64,000 bases of DNA from CAZWRV01 sp964636325. GTDB lineage: Bacteria; Verrucomicrobiota; Lentisphaeria; Victivallales; GWF2-50-93. Location of the stretch: assembly GCA_964636325.1 (NCBI GenBank), contig CAZWRV010000004.1, forward strand, positions 1 to 64,000. The letters run 5' to 3'. The position numbers were made by a program, and so were the translations under genes. The notes beneath the pieces are model-generated. The model saw only the letters and a program-made list of their open reading frames with translations, did no database searches and was not told the origin of the DNA. Shown piece by piece: positions 7,659 through 15,520 of the stretch; the first letter of the stretch is position 1, and each line of letters begins with the position of its first letter.

Positions 7659-8381
7659 ATGGGAACTCTGCTGGAGCTTAAGAATGTTTCAATCTCATAC
7701 GGGGCCGTGAAGGCGCTGAGGGACGTGTCCCTCCACGTGGAGGAAGGAGAGATCCTGGCGCTTCTTGGCGCCAACGGCGCGGGCAAGACGACCATGCTCG
7801 ACGCGGTGAGCCGTATGGTCCCCCTGAAGTCGGGGGATATCCTTTACGGCGGGCGGAACATATCCGGAGCAAGGCCGGACGAGGTTGTCCGCATGGGGAT
7901 AGCGCATTGCCCCGAGGGCAGGCGGATATTTCCGGACCTCACGGTGCTGGAGAACCTCCGTCTGGGCGCATATGTGATCCGGGACAGGGCGCAGATCGCC
8001 TCAAACCTTGATCACGCCTTCTCTCTTTTCCCGGTGCTTTCAGCGCGAAGGGGCCAGAAGGCCGGCACGCTTTCCGGCGGAGAGCAGCAGATGCTGGCGC
8101 TCGCCCGGGCGCTCATGAGCCGTCCTCGACTGCTTATGCTGGACGAGCCGAGCCTGGGGCTCGCCCCGAAGATCATAGAACAGATATTCAGCATCATCAC
8201 CCGGATAAACAGGGAGTGGAACGTCACGATCTTCCTGATCGAACAGAACGCCAACGAGGCGCTGCTGCATTCCTCCCGCGCCTATGTCCTCGAAAACGGC
8301 GCCGTCAACCACGCGCTCAGCGGCGACGCCTCGGCCCTGCGTAGCGATCCGAGGATAATCGAAGCCTACCTCGGCGGCTGA
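7659..8381 (+). CDS. livF: LivF-like ABC transporter ATPase
   Basis: A 240-residue ABC ATPase of the branched-chain amino acid (HAAT) type. Walker A is GANGAGKTT (about residues 37-45), the signature is LSGGEQQ, Walker B is LLMLDEPSLGL followed by AP, and the switch is LIEQNANEA. The GDILYGGRNISG and CPEGRRIFPDLTVLENL segments are characteristic of LivF. The usual partners (livG, the permeases livH/livM and a binding protein) are not nearby, so it is either an orphan serving a distant transporter or a remnant of a larger locus. GGGCGGGA precedes the ATG. Confidence 0.88.
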   Translation: MGTLLELKNVSISYGAVKALRDVSLHVEEGEILALLGANGAGKTTMLDAVSRMVPLKSGDILYGGRNISGARPDEVVRMGIAHCPEGRRIFPDLTVLENLRLGAYVIRDRAQIASNLDHAFSLFPVLSARRGQKAGTLSGGEQQMLALARALMSRPRLLMLDEPSLGLAPKIIEQIFSIITRINREWNVTIFLIEQNANEALLHSSRAYVLENGAVNHALSGDASALRSDPRIIEAYLGG

Positions 8382-8543
8382 GAGAACTCGTTTTCCGTGC
8401 AGTGCAATATTTTCCTCAATTTTTTCGCGAAATCATGTTTTAATCTTCCGCATGGGGACATAAATTACATGCCCTTATTAATTGGGATGAATAAAGGAAC
8501 CATCTCCGCACTTGAAAATCCACACCACAGGAGAATTCTGTTT

Positions 8544-8900
8544 ATGAAAAGCCTTGAGGAACTGCGCAAGATCAAGGAGCAGGTCAAGAAGTCCATGCAG
8601 ATGCGCGAAGGCGGCCAGAAGATCAAGATCGTGGTCGGCATGGGCACCTGCGGGATCGCCGCCGGCGCCCGCGACACCATGAAGGCCTTCATGGAGGCGC
8701 TGGAAAAGGCGGGAATAACCGATGCCGCCGTCACAGCGACGGGCTGCGCGGGATTCTGCGAGCAGGAGCCGCTCGTGGACGTCGAAATACAGGGGCAGAA
8801 GCCCGTCCGTTACGGCAAGGTCGACAGGGCCGCCGTCGAAAGGATCGTCAAGGAGCACCTGCAGGGCGGCAAAATCGTCTCCGACCTCGTGTTCGCCTGA
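8544..8900 (+). CDS. hndB: HndB-like thioredoxin-fold [2Fe-2S] protein
   Basis: A 118-residue protein like subunit B of NADP-reducing hydrogenase: a helical start (SLEELRKIKEQVKKSMQMRE) then a thioredoxin-like ferredoxin fold with MGTCGIAAGAR and TGCAGFCEQEPLVDV carrying the cluster cysteines. The start at 8544 is chosen because AGGAG lies about 10 nt upstream and matches family length; a longer frame reaches back to 8397. It opens the run of redox genes and probably passes electrons between the NuoE and NuoF-type subunits that follow. Confidence 0.85.
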   Translation: MKSLEELRKIKEQVKKSMQMREGGQKIKIVVGMGTCGIAAGARDTMKAFMEALEKAGITDAAVTATGCAGFCEQEPLVDVEIQGQKPVRYGKVDRAAVERIVKEHLQGGKIVSDLVFA

Positions 8901-8998
8901 ATTCCGGCCACGTCCACGGACAAGCTCCGGCCGGCGTGAATCCGCGAGCCGCGTTTCCGCTCACGGTGCCGGCAAGGACGAAACCATAAGGATCCCCC

Positions 8999-9496
8999 AT
9001 GGAGAAGACTGAAAGCAAGAACCGATTCTTCGAGGAGAACAGCCAGCTTTTCAAGAAGCTCGACGATTTCGTGGCCACCCAGGACAAGGGGCGCGACGCG
9101 CTGATCCCCGTCCTCCACAAGGCCCAGGAAATCTTCGGATACCTGCCCGTCGAAGTCCAGAAGCACGTGGCGAAGGCGCTCAACCTTACTGAGGGCGAGG
9201 TGCTCGGAGTCGTGACATTCTACCATTTCTTCACAATGCAGCCGCGCGGACGCCACACCATCAACGTATGCCTGGGCACCGCATGCTACGTCCGCGGCGC
9301 GAACAAGGTGCTCGAAGCCCTGACGAAGGAGCTCGGAATAAAGATCGGCGGCACCACCCCCGACAGGCGCTTTTCCCTGACGGCCCAGCGCTGCTTCGGC
9401 GCGTGCGGGCTGGCTCCGGTGATAATGGTGAACGAAGACGTGCACGGACGCCTTTCCGCGAAAAAGCTTCCGGCCATCCTTGCACAATATGAATAA
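8999..9496 (+). CDS. NuoE/HndA-type [2Fe-2S] subunit, first copy
   Basis: A 165-residue NuoE-like subunit. After a helical N-terminus (VLHKAQEIFGYLPVEVQKHVAKALNL) comes a thioredoxin-fold [2Fe-2S] domain with ligands in CLGTACYVRG and AQRCFGACGLAPV. In bifurcating hydrogenases and transhydrogenases this subunit docks on the NuoF-like flavoprotein and relays electrons from FMN. It ends 10 bp before the start of the NuoF-GltD fusion, so the two are tightly coupled. It differs clearly from the second NuoE at 13231 and so belongs to a separate complex. Confidence 0.92.
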   Translation: MEKTESKNRFFEENSQLFKKLDDFVATQDKGRDALIPVLHKAQEIFGYLPVEVQKHVAKALNLTEGEVLGVVTFYHFFTMQPRGRHTINVCLGTACYVRGANKVLEALTKELGIKIGGTTPDRRFSLTAQRCFGACGLAPVIMVNEDVHGRLSAKKLPAILAQYE

Positions 9497-9506
9497 GGGT
9501 TCAGAA

Positions 9507-12500
9507 ATGAAAAATCAAAGGTCACAGGTGCTCGTCTGCGCCGGCGGAGCATGCATATCCTCCGGATGCGAGAAGGTGCGAGACGCCTTCCAGGCCGAGC
9601 TCGATAAAAGCGGCCTCTCAGAGGAAATCGGCATCGTCTCAACGGGCTGCGTCGGCATGTGCGAGGTCGGCCCCATTGTCATAATCTATCCCGAAGGTGT
9701 CTTCTACCAGAAGGTGAAGCCGTCGGACGTCCCCGAGATCGTCAACGAGCACCTCCTCAAGGGACGCGTAGTCCAGCGTCTCTTCTACAAGAAGCCCGCC
9801 ACCCATGAGCTCATCCAGACGATCAGCGACATTGACTTCTTCAAGCTGCAGAAGAAGATCGCCCTGCGCAACTGCGGAATAATCAACCCCGAGGACATCC
9901 TCGAATACATCGCCGCGGACGGCTACGAGGCCCTCGGCAAGGCGCTTTCGTCCATGACTCCCGCCCAGGTTGTCGAGGAGGTCAAGATCTCCGGCCTCAG
10001 GGGCCGCGGCGGCGCGGGGTTCCCGACCGGCATCAAGTGGGAGTGCGCCGCGAAGGAGAAGTCCAGGGAGAAATACGTCGTCTGCAACGGCGACGAGGGC
10101 GACCCCGGCGCGTTCATGGACCGCAGCCTCCTGGAGGGCGACCCGCACAGCATCATCGAGGCGATGGCGATCTGCGGATACGCAATCGGCGCGAGCCAGG
10201 GCTATGCGTACGTCCGAGCCGAATACCCCCTCGCCATCAAACGACTCCAGAAGGCGATCGACGAGGCGCGGGAGCACGGCCTCCTCGGACGGAACATCTT
10301 CGGCAGCAAATTCAGCTTCGACCTGGAGATAAGGATGGGCGCCGGCGCATTCGTCTGCGGCGAGGAGACAGCCCTCATGCATTCCATCGAGGGCAAGCGC
10401 GGCGAGCCACGCCCGAAGCCGCCGTTCCCCGTCCAGCAGGGACTCTTCGGCAAACCCACCGTCCTCAACAACGTCGAAACCTTCGCCAACATCCCATATA
10501 TAATCATCAACGGCGGCGCGGAATTTGCCAAGCTCGGCACCGACAAGAGCAAGGGCACAAAGGTCTTCGCCCTGGCCGGAGAAGTGAATAACACCGGCCT
10601 CGTCGAAGTCCCCATGGGCATCTCACTCGGAAGCATCGTCTACGACCTCGGCGGCGGCATACCCGGCGACAAGGATTTCAAGGCCGTCCAGATCGGCGGG
10701 CCGTCCGGCGGATGCATACCCAAGGAACACCTCAACACATCCATCACCTACGAGTCCCTCCCCGCGCTTGGCGCGATTATGGGCTCCGGAGGACTCATCG
10801 TCATGAACGAGGACACATGCATGGTCGACCTGGCGCGCTACTTCCTCGACTTCATCGCCGACGAGTCCTGCGGCAAGTGCACGCCCTGCCGCGTCGGAAC
10901 AAAGATCATGCTCAACCTCGTCACCAGGATATGCGAAGGCCGCGGAACCATGGAGGATCTCGCAAGGCTCGAAGATCTGGCCAATACGATCGGCAAGACA
11001 TCTCTATGCGGACTCGGCCAGACCGCGCCAAATCCGGTCCTCTCGACGCTTCGCTACTTCCGCCACGAATACATCGAGCACATCAAGGACAGGCGCTGCA
11101 GGGCGGGCGTCTGCGGCGCGATGATGTGGGCGCCCTGCACCAACGCCTGCCCCGCCAACGTCAACGTCCCGTCCTACCTTGCATACACCAAGGAGAAGAA
11201 GTTCGACGAGGCGCTCAGGGTCCACCTCCGCAACAACCCCTTCCCCTCGGTCTGCGGAAGGGTATGCCCGCAGTGGTGCATCGACAAATGCCGCCGCAAC
11301 GACCTCGAAGGCCCGCTCGCCGTCCGCGCCGTCAAGCGCTTCATCGCAGACACGCGCCAGGACTATTCGGACCTCTATCCGCAGAAGGCGCCGTCCAACG
11401 GCAGGAAGGTCGCTATCGTCGGCTCCGGACCTGCGGGGCTGAGTTGCGCATACTACCTCTGCCTCCTGGGCTATGACGTCACAGTCTTCGAAAAGCAGCC
11501 CGAGCCGGGCGGCCTAATGAGATACGCCATCCCGGACTACCGCCTCCCCAGGGCGATCCTCAGGAAGGAAATACAGGGCATAGAAAAACTCGGGGTGAAG
11601 ATCAAGACCGGTGTCGCAGTCGGCAAGGACGTCACCCTCGCAGGCCTCCGCGAACAGGGCTTCAACGCCATCTTCGTGTCCATCGGCACCACAAAGGAGA
11701 CGATGCCCATGATACCCGGCGTCGAACTGCCCGGGGTCGAGTCAGGCACAGGCTTCCTCGAGCGCGCCGCAAAAGGGGAGAGAGTCAATGTCGGCAAGGA
11801 CGTCCTCATCATCGGCGGCGGAGACGCCGCCATCGACTGCTCCCGCATCGCGCAGAGGTTTGGCGCGGAAAACGTCACCATCGCATACCGCCGCACAAGA
11901 AGCGAAATGCCCACCAACCCCATCGAAATCCGCGAGGCCGAGGTCGAAGGCGTCAACGTAGAATTCCTAATCAACATCGTCGGAGTCAAGAAGGCCCCCA
12001 ACGGCCGCCTCCTTGCCACCATGCGCAAAATGCGCCTCGGCGAATTCGACAAGACCGGCCGCAGGCGCCCCGTCGAAATCAACTCCTCCGACGAGGACCG
12101 CGAGGTAGACACCATCATCCTCGCCATCGGCAGCAGCCCCGACCCGGGCGCCATCTTCATTGGAAACGACTCGAAGGCGCTCAAGGACGGATGGGTGCAG
12201 TCCGAAAAGACCGAAACCCCCGTCGACGACCTCTTCGCCGGAGGAGACTTCACCAGCGGACCCTCCACTGTGATCGAGGCAATAGCATCCGGACAGCTCG
12301 CGGCCAAGAAGATCGACCGCAGGCTCAACGGCGGCGCGCCCCGCAGATATTTCTGGGAGGAATTCGATCTTCCGAAGGTAAAAGTCGACCTCGACCAGGA
12401 AGTCGCCGAGCAGGCGCCCGTCGACTACCCGCTCCTCAACCCCGAGGAGCGCCTCATAAGCGTCGAGGTCGAGAAGACCATCACCGCCGACGACGCCTGC

Positions 12501-12545
12501 CGCGAGGCCGGAAGATGCCTCCGCTGCGACTACAAGGAGCAATAG
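9507..12545 (+). CDS. NuoF-GltD/NfnB fusion, putative electron-bifurcating NAD(P)H oxidoreductase
   Basis: A 1012-residue fusion. Residues 1-110 are a thioredoxin-like [2Fe-2S] domain (CAGGACISSGC, STGCVGMC). Residues 120-535 are a NuoF flavoprotein with GRGGAGFPTGIKW (about 166), the FMN/NADH region and SCGKCTPCR with its distal Cys. At AGVC, where hydrogenase HydB proteins carry a C-terminal two-cluster ferredoxin domain, the chain continues as a GltD/NfnB-like protein: CTNACPANVNVPSYL, VCGRVCPQWC, first dinucleotide fold VGSGPAGLSCAYYL (about 637) and second IIGGGDAAIDCSR (about 769). It therefore joins an NADH/FMN site and an FAD/NADPH-type site. Modular transhydrogenases of the Sporomusa Stn type are the closest concept I know; equivalence is inferred. 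The start at 9507 has AAGGG 8 nt upstream. Confidence 0.88.
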   Translation: MKNQRSQVLVCAGGACISSGCEKVRDAFQAELDKSGLSEEIGIVSTGCVGMCEVGPIVIIYPEGVFYQKVKPSDVPEIVNEHLLKGRVVQRLFYKKPATHELIQTISDIDFFKLQKKIALRNCGIINPEDILEYIAADGYEALGKALSSMTPAQVVEEVKISGLRGRGGAGFPTGIKWECAAKEKSREKYVVCNGDEGDPGAFMDRSLLEGDPHSIIEAMAICGYAIGASQGYAYVRAEYPLAIKRLQKAIDEAREHGLLGRNIFGSKFSFDLEIRMGAGAFVCGEETALMHSIEGKRGEPRPKPPFPVQQGLFGKPTVLNNVETFANIPYIIINGGAEFAKLGTDKSKGTKVFALAGEVNNTGLVEVPMGISLGSIVYDLGGGIPGDKDFKAVQIGGPSGGCIPKEHLNTSITYESLPALGAIMGSGGLIVMNEDTCMVDLARYFLDFIADESCGKCTPCRVGTKIMLNLVTRICEGRGTMEDLARLEDLANTIGKTSLCGLGQTAPNPVLSTLRYFRHEYIEHIKDRRCRAGVCGAMMWAPCTNACPANVNVPSYLAYTKEKKFDEALRVHLRNNPFPSVCGRVCPQWCIDKCRRNDLEGPLAVRAVKRFIADTRQDYSDLYPQKAPSNGRKVAIVGSGPAGLSCAYYLCLLGYDVTVFEKQPEPGGLMRYAIPDYRLPRAILRKEIQGIEKLGVKIKTGVAVGKDVTLAGLREQGFNAIFVSIGTTKETMPMIPGVELPGVESGTGFLERAAKGERVNVGKDVLIIGGGDAAIDCSRIAQRFGAENVTIAYRRTRSEMPTNPIEIREAEVEGVNVEFLINIVGVKKAPNGRLLATMRKMRLGEFDKTGRRRPVEINSSDEDREVDTIILAIGSSPDPGAIFIGNDSKALKDGWVQSEKTETPVDDLFAGGDFTSGPSTVIEAIASGQLAAKKIDRRLNGGAPRRYFWEEFDLPKVKVDLDQEVAEQAPVDYPLLNPEERLISVEVEKTITADDACREAGRCLRCDYKEQ

Positions 12546-12554
12546 CGGCAGGCC

Positions 12555-12583
12555 TTGAAACTCATGATGATAAATGATATATT
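12555..12583 (+). promoter_or_regulatory. promoter/operator of vapBC-2
   Basis: TTGAAA (12555-12560), a 17-bp spacer and TATATT (12578-12583). The spacer and downstream DNA contain TGATGA and TCATCA as an inverted repeat around the -10 box, consistent with antitoxin autoregulation. It gives the toxin-antitoxin pair its own promoter inside the redox gene cluster. Confidence 0.55.
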
Positions 12584-12611
12584 GATTGTCATCAAATAAA
12601 AAGGTGAAAAG

Positions 12612-12827
12612 ATGAGAATGACAATTGATATTGATGATGAAAGGCTGAAGGACATTATCAAATATACGGGAATTGAAAAGAAATCCCCGGCGGTCGCTGA
12701 AGCCCTCGCCTGCTACTGCAGGGAGGTAAAGAGGAAAAAAATGCTGGAAAAAGTTCTTTCCGGCAAGACCGACTACAAGCTGAGCAACGATGAACTTGAA
12801 GCGATGACACCGTATGATTCTAATTGA
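12612..12827 (+). CDS. vapB: VapB-type antitoxin, second pair
   Basis: A 71-residue protein beginning MRMTIDIDDERLKDIIKYTG, the beta strand and first helix of a small VapB ribbon-helix-helix antitoxin (type with a MRTTI[DN]IDDELL start). The acidic C-terminal tail (KLSNDELEAMTPYDSN) would contact the toxin. It overlaps the toxin gene by 14 bp. AAGG lies 7 nt before the ATG; a second ATG two codons later is also possible. Confidence 0.82.
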   Translation: MRMTIDIDDERLKDIIKYTGIEKKSPAVAEALACYCREVKRKKMLEKVLSGKTDYKLSNDELEAMTPYDSN

Positions 12828-13206
12828 TTCTTCGGCGTGGATAGAGTTTTTCCGCAGCAGCGGGAGGAAAGAGGTAAAGGATCGCGTCGCAGCATACATC
12901 GAACTGGAGAAGGCCGCGTTCACATGTCCGATCTTCTATGAGCTGCTTGCAGGGAGCCAGGGCGGCGAGGAAAAGGATCTGCGGGATGTCTTCAGCTTCT
13001 GCAAAAGGATAGAATTCAAAAAGGAAGACTGGGAGTTCGCAGCGGAAATATGCGGGAAGTGCAGGGCAAAAGGAGTGACCATACCGGCGGACGACATTTT
13101 TGTCGGCGCAGTGGCCATAAGGAACGGTTTGCCGCTGTTCCATCTCGACAAGCATTTTGACTTGCTTGTAGGAAAAGTGAGGTTGCCATTGAAGCTTGAA
13201 TTGTAG
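12814..13206 (+). CDS. vapC: VapC-type PIN-domain toxin, second pair
   Basis: A 130-residue PIN ribonuclease. Catalytic acidic positions are visible: Asp5 in MILIDSSAWIEFF, Glu in CPIFYELLAG, an Asp pair in IPADDIFVGAVA and Asp in FHLDKHFDLL. It ends 24 bp before the second NuoE gene, so the toxin-antitoxin pair sits exactly between the two redox modules on the same strand. It is unrelated in detail to the pair at 2844-3556. Confidence 0.88.
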   Translation: MILIDSSAWIEFFRSSGRKEVKDRVAAYIELEKAAFTCPIFYELLAGSQGGEEKDLRDVFSFCKRIEFKKEDWEFAAEICGKCRAKGVTIPADDIFVGAVAIRNGLPLFHLDKHFDLLVGKVRLPLKLEL

Positions 13207-13230
13207 CTATAACATAAATTCGGTGATCGC

Positions 13231-13689
13231 ATGACAGTCTCTGAAATAGTCCGGAAGCGCGGGAACGACCGCGAAAACCTGATCCAGATACTCCACGACA
13301 TCCAGGACGTGTCCGGGGACAACTCCCTTCACAGGGAAAGCCTCGAGGAGCTCGCGAAGGAGATGAATCTCACCGTCGCCGACATCGTCGGAACGGCGTC
13401 ATTCTACACGATGTTCAGCCTGACTCCGCGCGGAAAGCACATCATAAGGATCTGCATCAGCCCGCCCTGCTACATAATGGGCTCGGAGAACATCCTCGTG
13501 GCCCTCGAAAACAAGCTCGGCGTCAAGATGGGAGAGACGACCCCCGACAGACTCTTCACCCTCGAGGAGACAAGCTGTCTCGGAGTATGCGGAGTCGCCC
13601 CCGCGATGATGATCGGCGACGAAGTCTACGGAAACCTCACCGAAAAGAAGGTCGGCGAGATAATAGACGGAATAAGGAACGGCAGATAA
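13231..13689 (+). CDS. NuoE/HydC-type [2Fe-2S] subunit of the hydrogenase module
   Basis: A 152-residue NuoE-like protein: N-terminal helices (RENLIQILHDIQDVSGDNSL, ELAKEMNLTVADIVGTASFYTMF) and a C-terminal thioredoxin-like [2Fe-2S] domain with cysteines in ICISPPCYI and SCLGVCGVAP. The PRGKHIIRIC and TTPDRLFTLEE phrases are typical for the HydC/HndA branch. It is the small subunit of a trimeric hydrogenase together with the NuoF gene 111 bp downstream and HydA further on. Confidence 0.9.
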   Translation: MTVSEIVRKRGNDRENLIQILHDIQDVSGDNSLHRESLEELAKEMNLTVADIVGTASFYTMFSLTPRGKHIIRICISPPCYIMGSENILVALENKLGVKMGETTPDRLFTLEETSCLGVCGVAPAMMIGDEVYGNLTEKKVGEIIDGIRNGR

Positions 13690-13800
13690 ACTGATAAACT
13701 GATTAGGCTGGGTGTTCGGATTTTCTATTTTCACATCCGGTCAATCCTGTTGTCCTGTCAAAATTTTTCTAATTTGCGAATTTCGCAGAATGGAGCAGCC

Positions 13801-15444
13801 ATGGCAAAACCGAGGACATACCTGATGTTTGCGATAGACGCGAACAGCGTCATCAGCGGCGCCCGCGAAGTGAAGAACTGCTTTTCGGCGGAGATCGGCC
13901 GCCGCGGCCTCGGCGACGAGGTCAAGGTGATGGAGACCGGCCCCTTCGGCCCGACCGACTGCGGAGTCCTGGTCGCGGTGCAGCCCGACGGAGTCGTCTA
14001 CGGGAACGTGACGGTGAAGGACGTTCCGCACATCGTAGAGGAACACCTCGTCAAGGGCCGGCACTGCAAGAGATTCCTCCTGCCCCCTGAAAAGAAAGTC
14101 GATATTCCCTCCGCGGAGGATATCAGCTCGCACCAGCTCCAGGCGCAGGGCCGAATAGTCCTCGACAACTGCGGCAGGATCGACCCCGAAAGCATCGACG
14201 AATACATCGCCAACGACGGCTATCTCGCCCTGGGCAAGGCGCTTACGGAAATGTCCGCCGAGGACGTCATCAGGGAGGTCAAGGACTCGGGCCTGCGCGG
14301 CCGCGGCGGCGCGGGGTTCCCCACCGGCCTCAAGTGGAGCTTCTGCGCTCCGCAGAAGGCGAAGCAGAAATACGTCATATGCAACGCCGATGAGGGCGAG
14401 CCAGGCACCTTCAAGGACCGCCTCATCATGGAGGGCGATCCGCACAAGGTCATCGAAGGAATGGCGATATGCGGATACGCGATCGGAGCGACCAAGGGCT
14501 ATGTCTACATCCGCGGCGAATACAAGCTCTCAATCGAACGCCTGCAGAAGGCGATCGCGGCAGCCCGCGAATACGGGCTGCTGGGGAAGAAGGTATTCAA
14601 GAGCAAGTTCGGATTCGACATAGAGATAAAGATCGGCGCCGGCGCCTACGTCTGCGGCGAGGAGACCGCCCTCATAGAGTCCATGGAAGGCAAGCGCGGG
14701 GCGCCGCGCCTCAAGCCTCCATTTCCCGCCCAGTGCGGATTCAAGGGCATGCCCACAAACGTCAACAACGTCGAGACATTCGCGAACGTACCGGCAATCT
14801 TACGCAACGGTTCCGCCTGGTTCAAGAAGTTCGGGACGCCCGGCACCCCAGGCACCAAGGTCTACACCATCCTCGGCCACATCAACCGCCCAGGACTCAT
14901 CGAAGTCCCGACGGGCGTAACCCTCCGCGAAATCATCAACGAATACGGCGGCGGAATGAAGGGCGGCGAATTCCAGATGGCCCAGCTCGGCGGGACCGCG
15001 GGCGACATCCTCGGCACGGAAATGCTGGACGTCCCCCTCGACTACGACGCCATGCAGAAGGTCGGGCACGTCCTCGGCTCAGGCGCAATACTCGTCATGA
15101 ACGAAAGCATAGACATCAAGGCCTTCCTGCATTCGTGCATGAAGTTCTTCCTCCACGAGACCTGCGGCAAATGCAACCCATGCCGCAACGGCCTCAAGGT
15201 GCTCTACGACATAACAGGAAGGCTCAAGAACCGCTCCGCCTACGCCGACGACATCAACGCCATGGAGGAAGTGTCCATGATGCTCAGGGCCGCCGCGTTC
15301 TGCCCCCTCGGCCAGTCGCCCGCAGGCCCGATCATGTCCGCCCTCAGATACCTCAGACCGAGGATCGAGGAGGGCGTGGATCCCGCCGCGAAGAAGATCG
15401 TCCGGCACAACGGACGAGAGTTGATCACTCTGAAAGCAGGATGA
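13801..15444 (+). CDS. NuoF/HydB-type flavoprotein with degenerate N-terminal cluster domain
   Basis: A 547-residue NuoF-like subunit (start at ATG 13801 with GGAG 5 nt upstream). The core is intact: RGRGGAGFPTGLKW for FMN, CNADEGEPGTFKDR and GAGAYVCGEETAL for NADH, and TCGKCNPCR plus FCPLGQ for the [4Fe-4S] cluster. Two departures from hydrogenase HydB stand out. The N-terminal thioredoxin-like domain lacks the cluster cysteines (FAIDANSVISGAR and ETGPFGPTDC occupy the places of CAGGACISSGC and STGCVGMC in the other copy). The C-terminal two-cluster ferredoxin domain is also absent; the protein stops after HNGRELITLKAG. It should still oxidise or reduce NAD(H) but with a shorter internal wire. 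Confidence 0.88.
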   Translation: MAKPRTYLMFAIDANSVISGAREVKNCFSAEIGRRGLGDEVKVMETGPFGPTDCGVLVAVQPDGVVYGNVTVKDVPHIVEEHLVKGRHCKRFLLPPEKKVDIPSAEDISSHQLQAQGRIVLDNCGRIDPESIDEYIANDGYLALGKALTEMSAEDVIREVKDSGLRGRGGAGFPTGLKWSFCAPQKAKQKYVICNADEGEPGTFKDRLIMEGDPHKVIEGMAICGYAIGATKGYVYIRGEYKLSIERLQKAIAAAREYGLLGKKVFKSKFGFDIEIKIGAGAYVCGEETALIESMEGKRGAPRLKPPFPAQCGFKGMPTNVNNVETFANVPAILRNGSAWFKKFGTPGTPGTKVYTILGHINRPGLIEVPTGVTLREIINEYGGGMKGGEFQMAQLGGTAGDILGTEMLDVPLDYDAMQKVGHVLGSGAILVMNESIDIKAFLHSCMKFFLHETCGKCNPCRNGLKVLYDITGRLKNRSAYADDINAMEEVSMMLRAAAFCPLGQSPAGPIMSALRYLRPRIEEGVDPAAKKIVRHNGRELITLKAG

Positions 15445-15520
15445 TTGAATCGGGACGATCCCATCTCAGGACTACTCTGTGGAAAAGCAATTGAAATGCG
15501 TACATTTTAAGGTAAAAAGA

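Noticed and set aside
8397..8543. N-terminal extension of the HndB-like gene
   Set aside because: The extension is AT-rich, has no family similarity, and the downstream ATG at 8544 has an AGGAG site.
9507..12545. the NuoF-GltD fusion as a sequencing error joining two genes
   Set aside because: The reading frame is continuous for 1012 codons, no start codon with a ribosome-binding site lies at the junction, and both halves are complete. Read-level checking would still be the decisive test.
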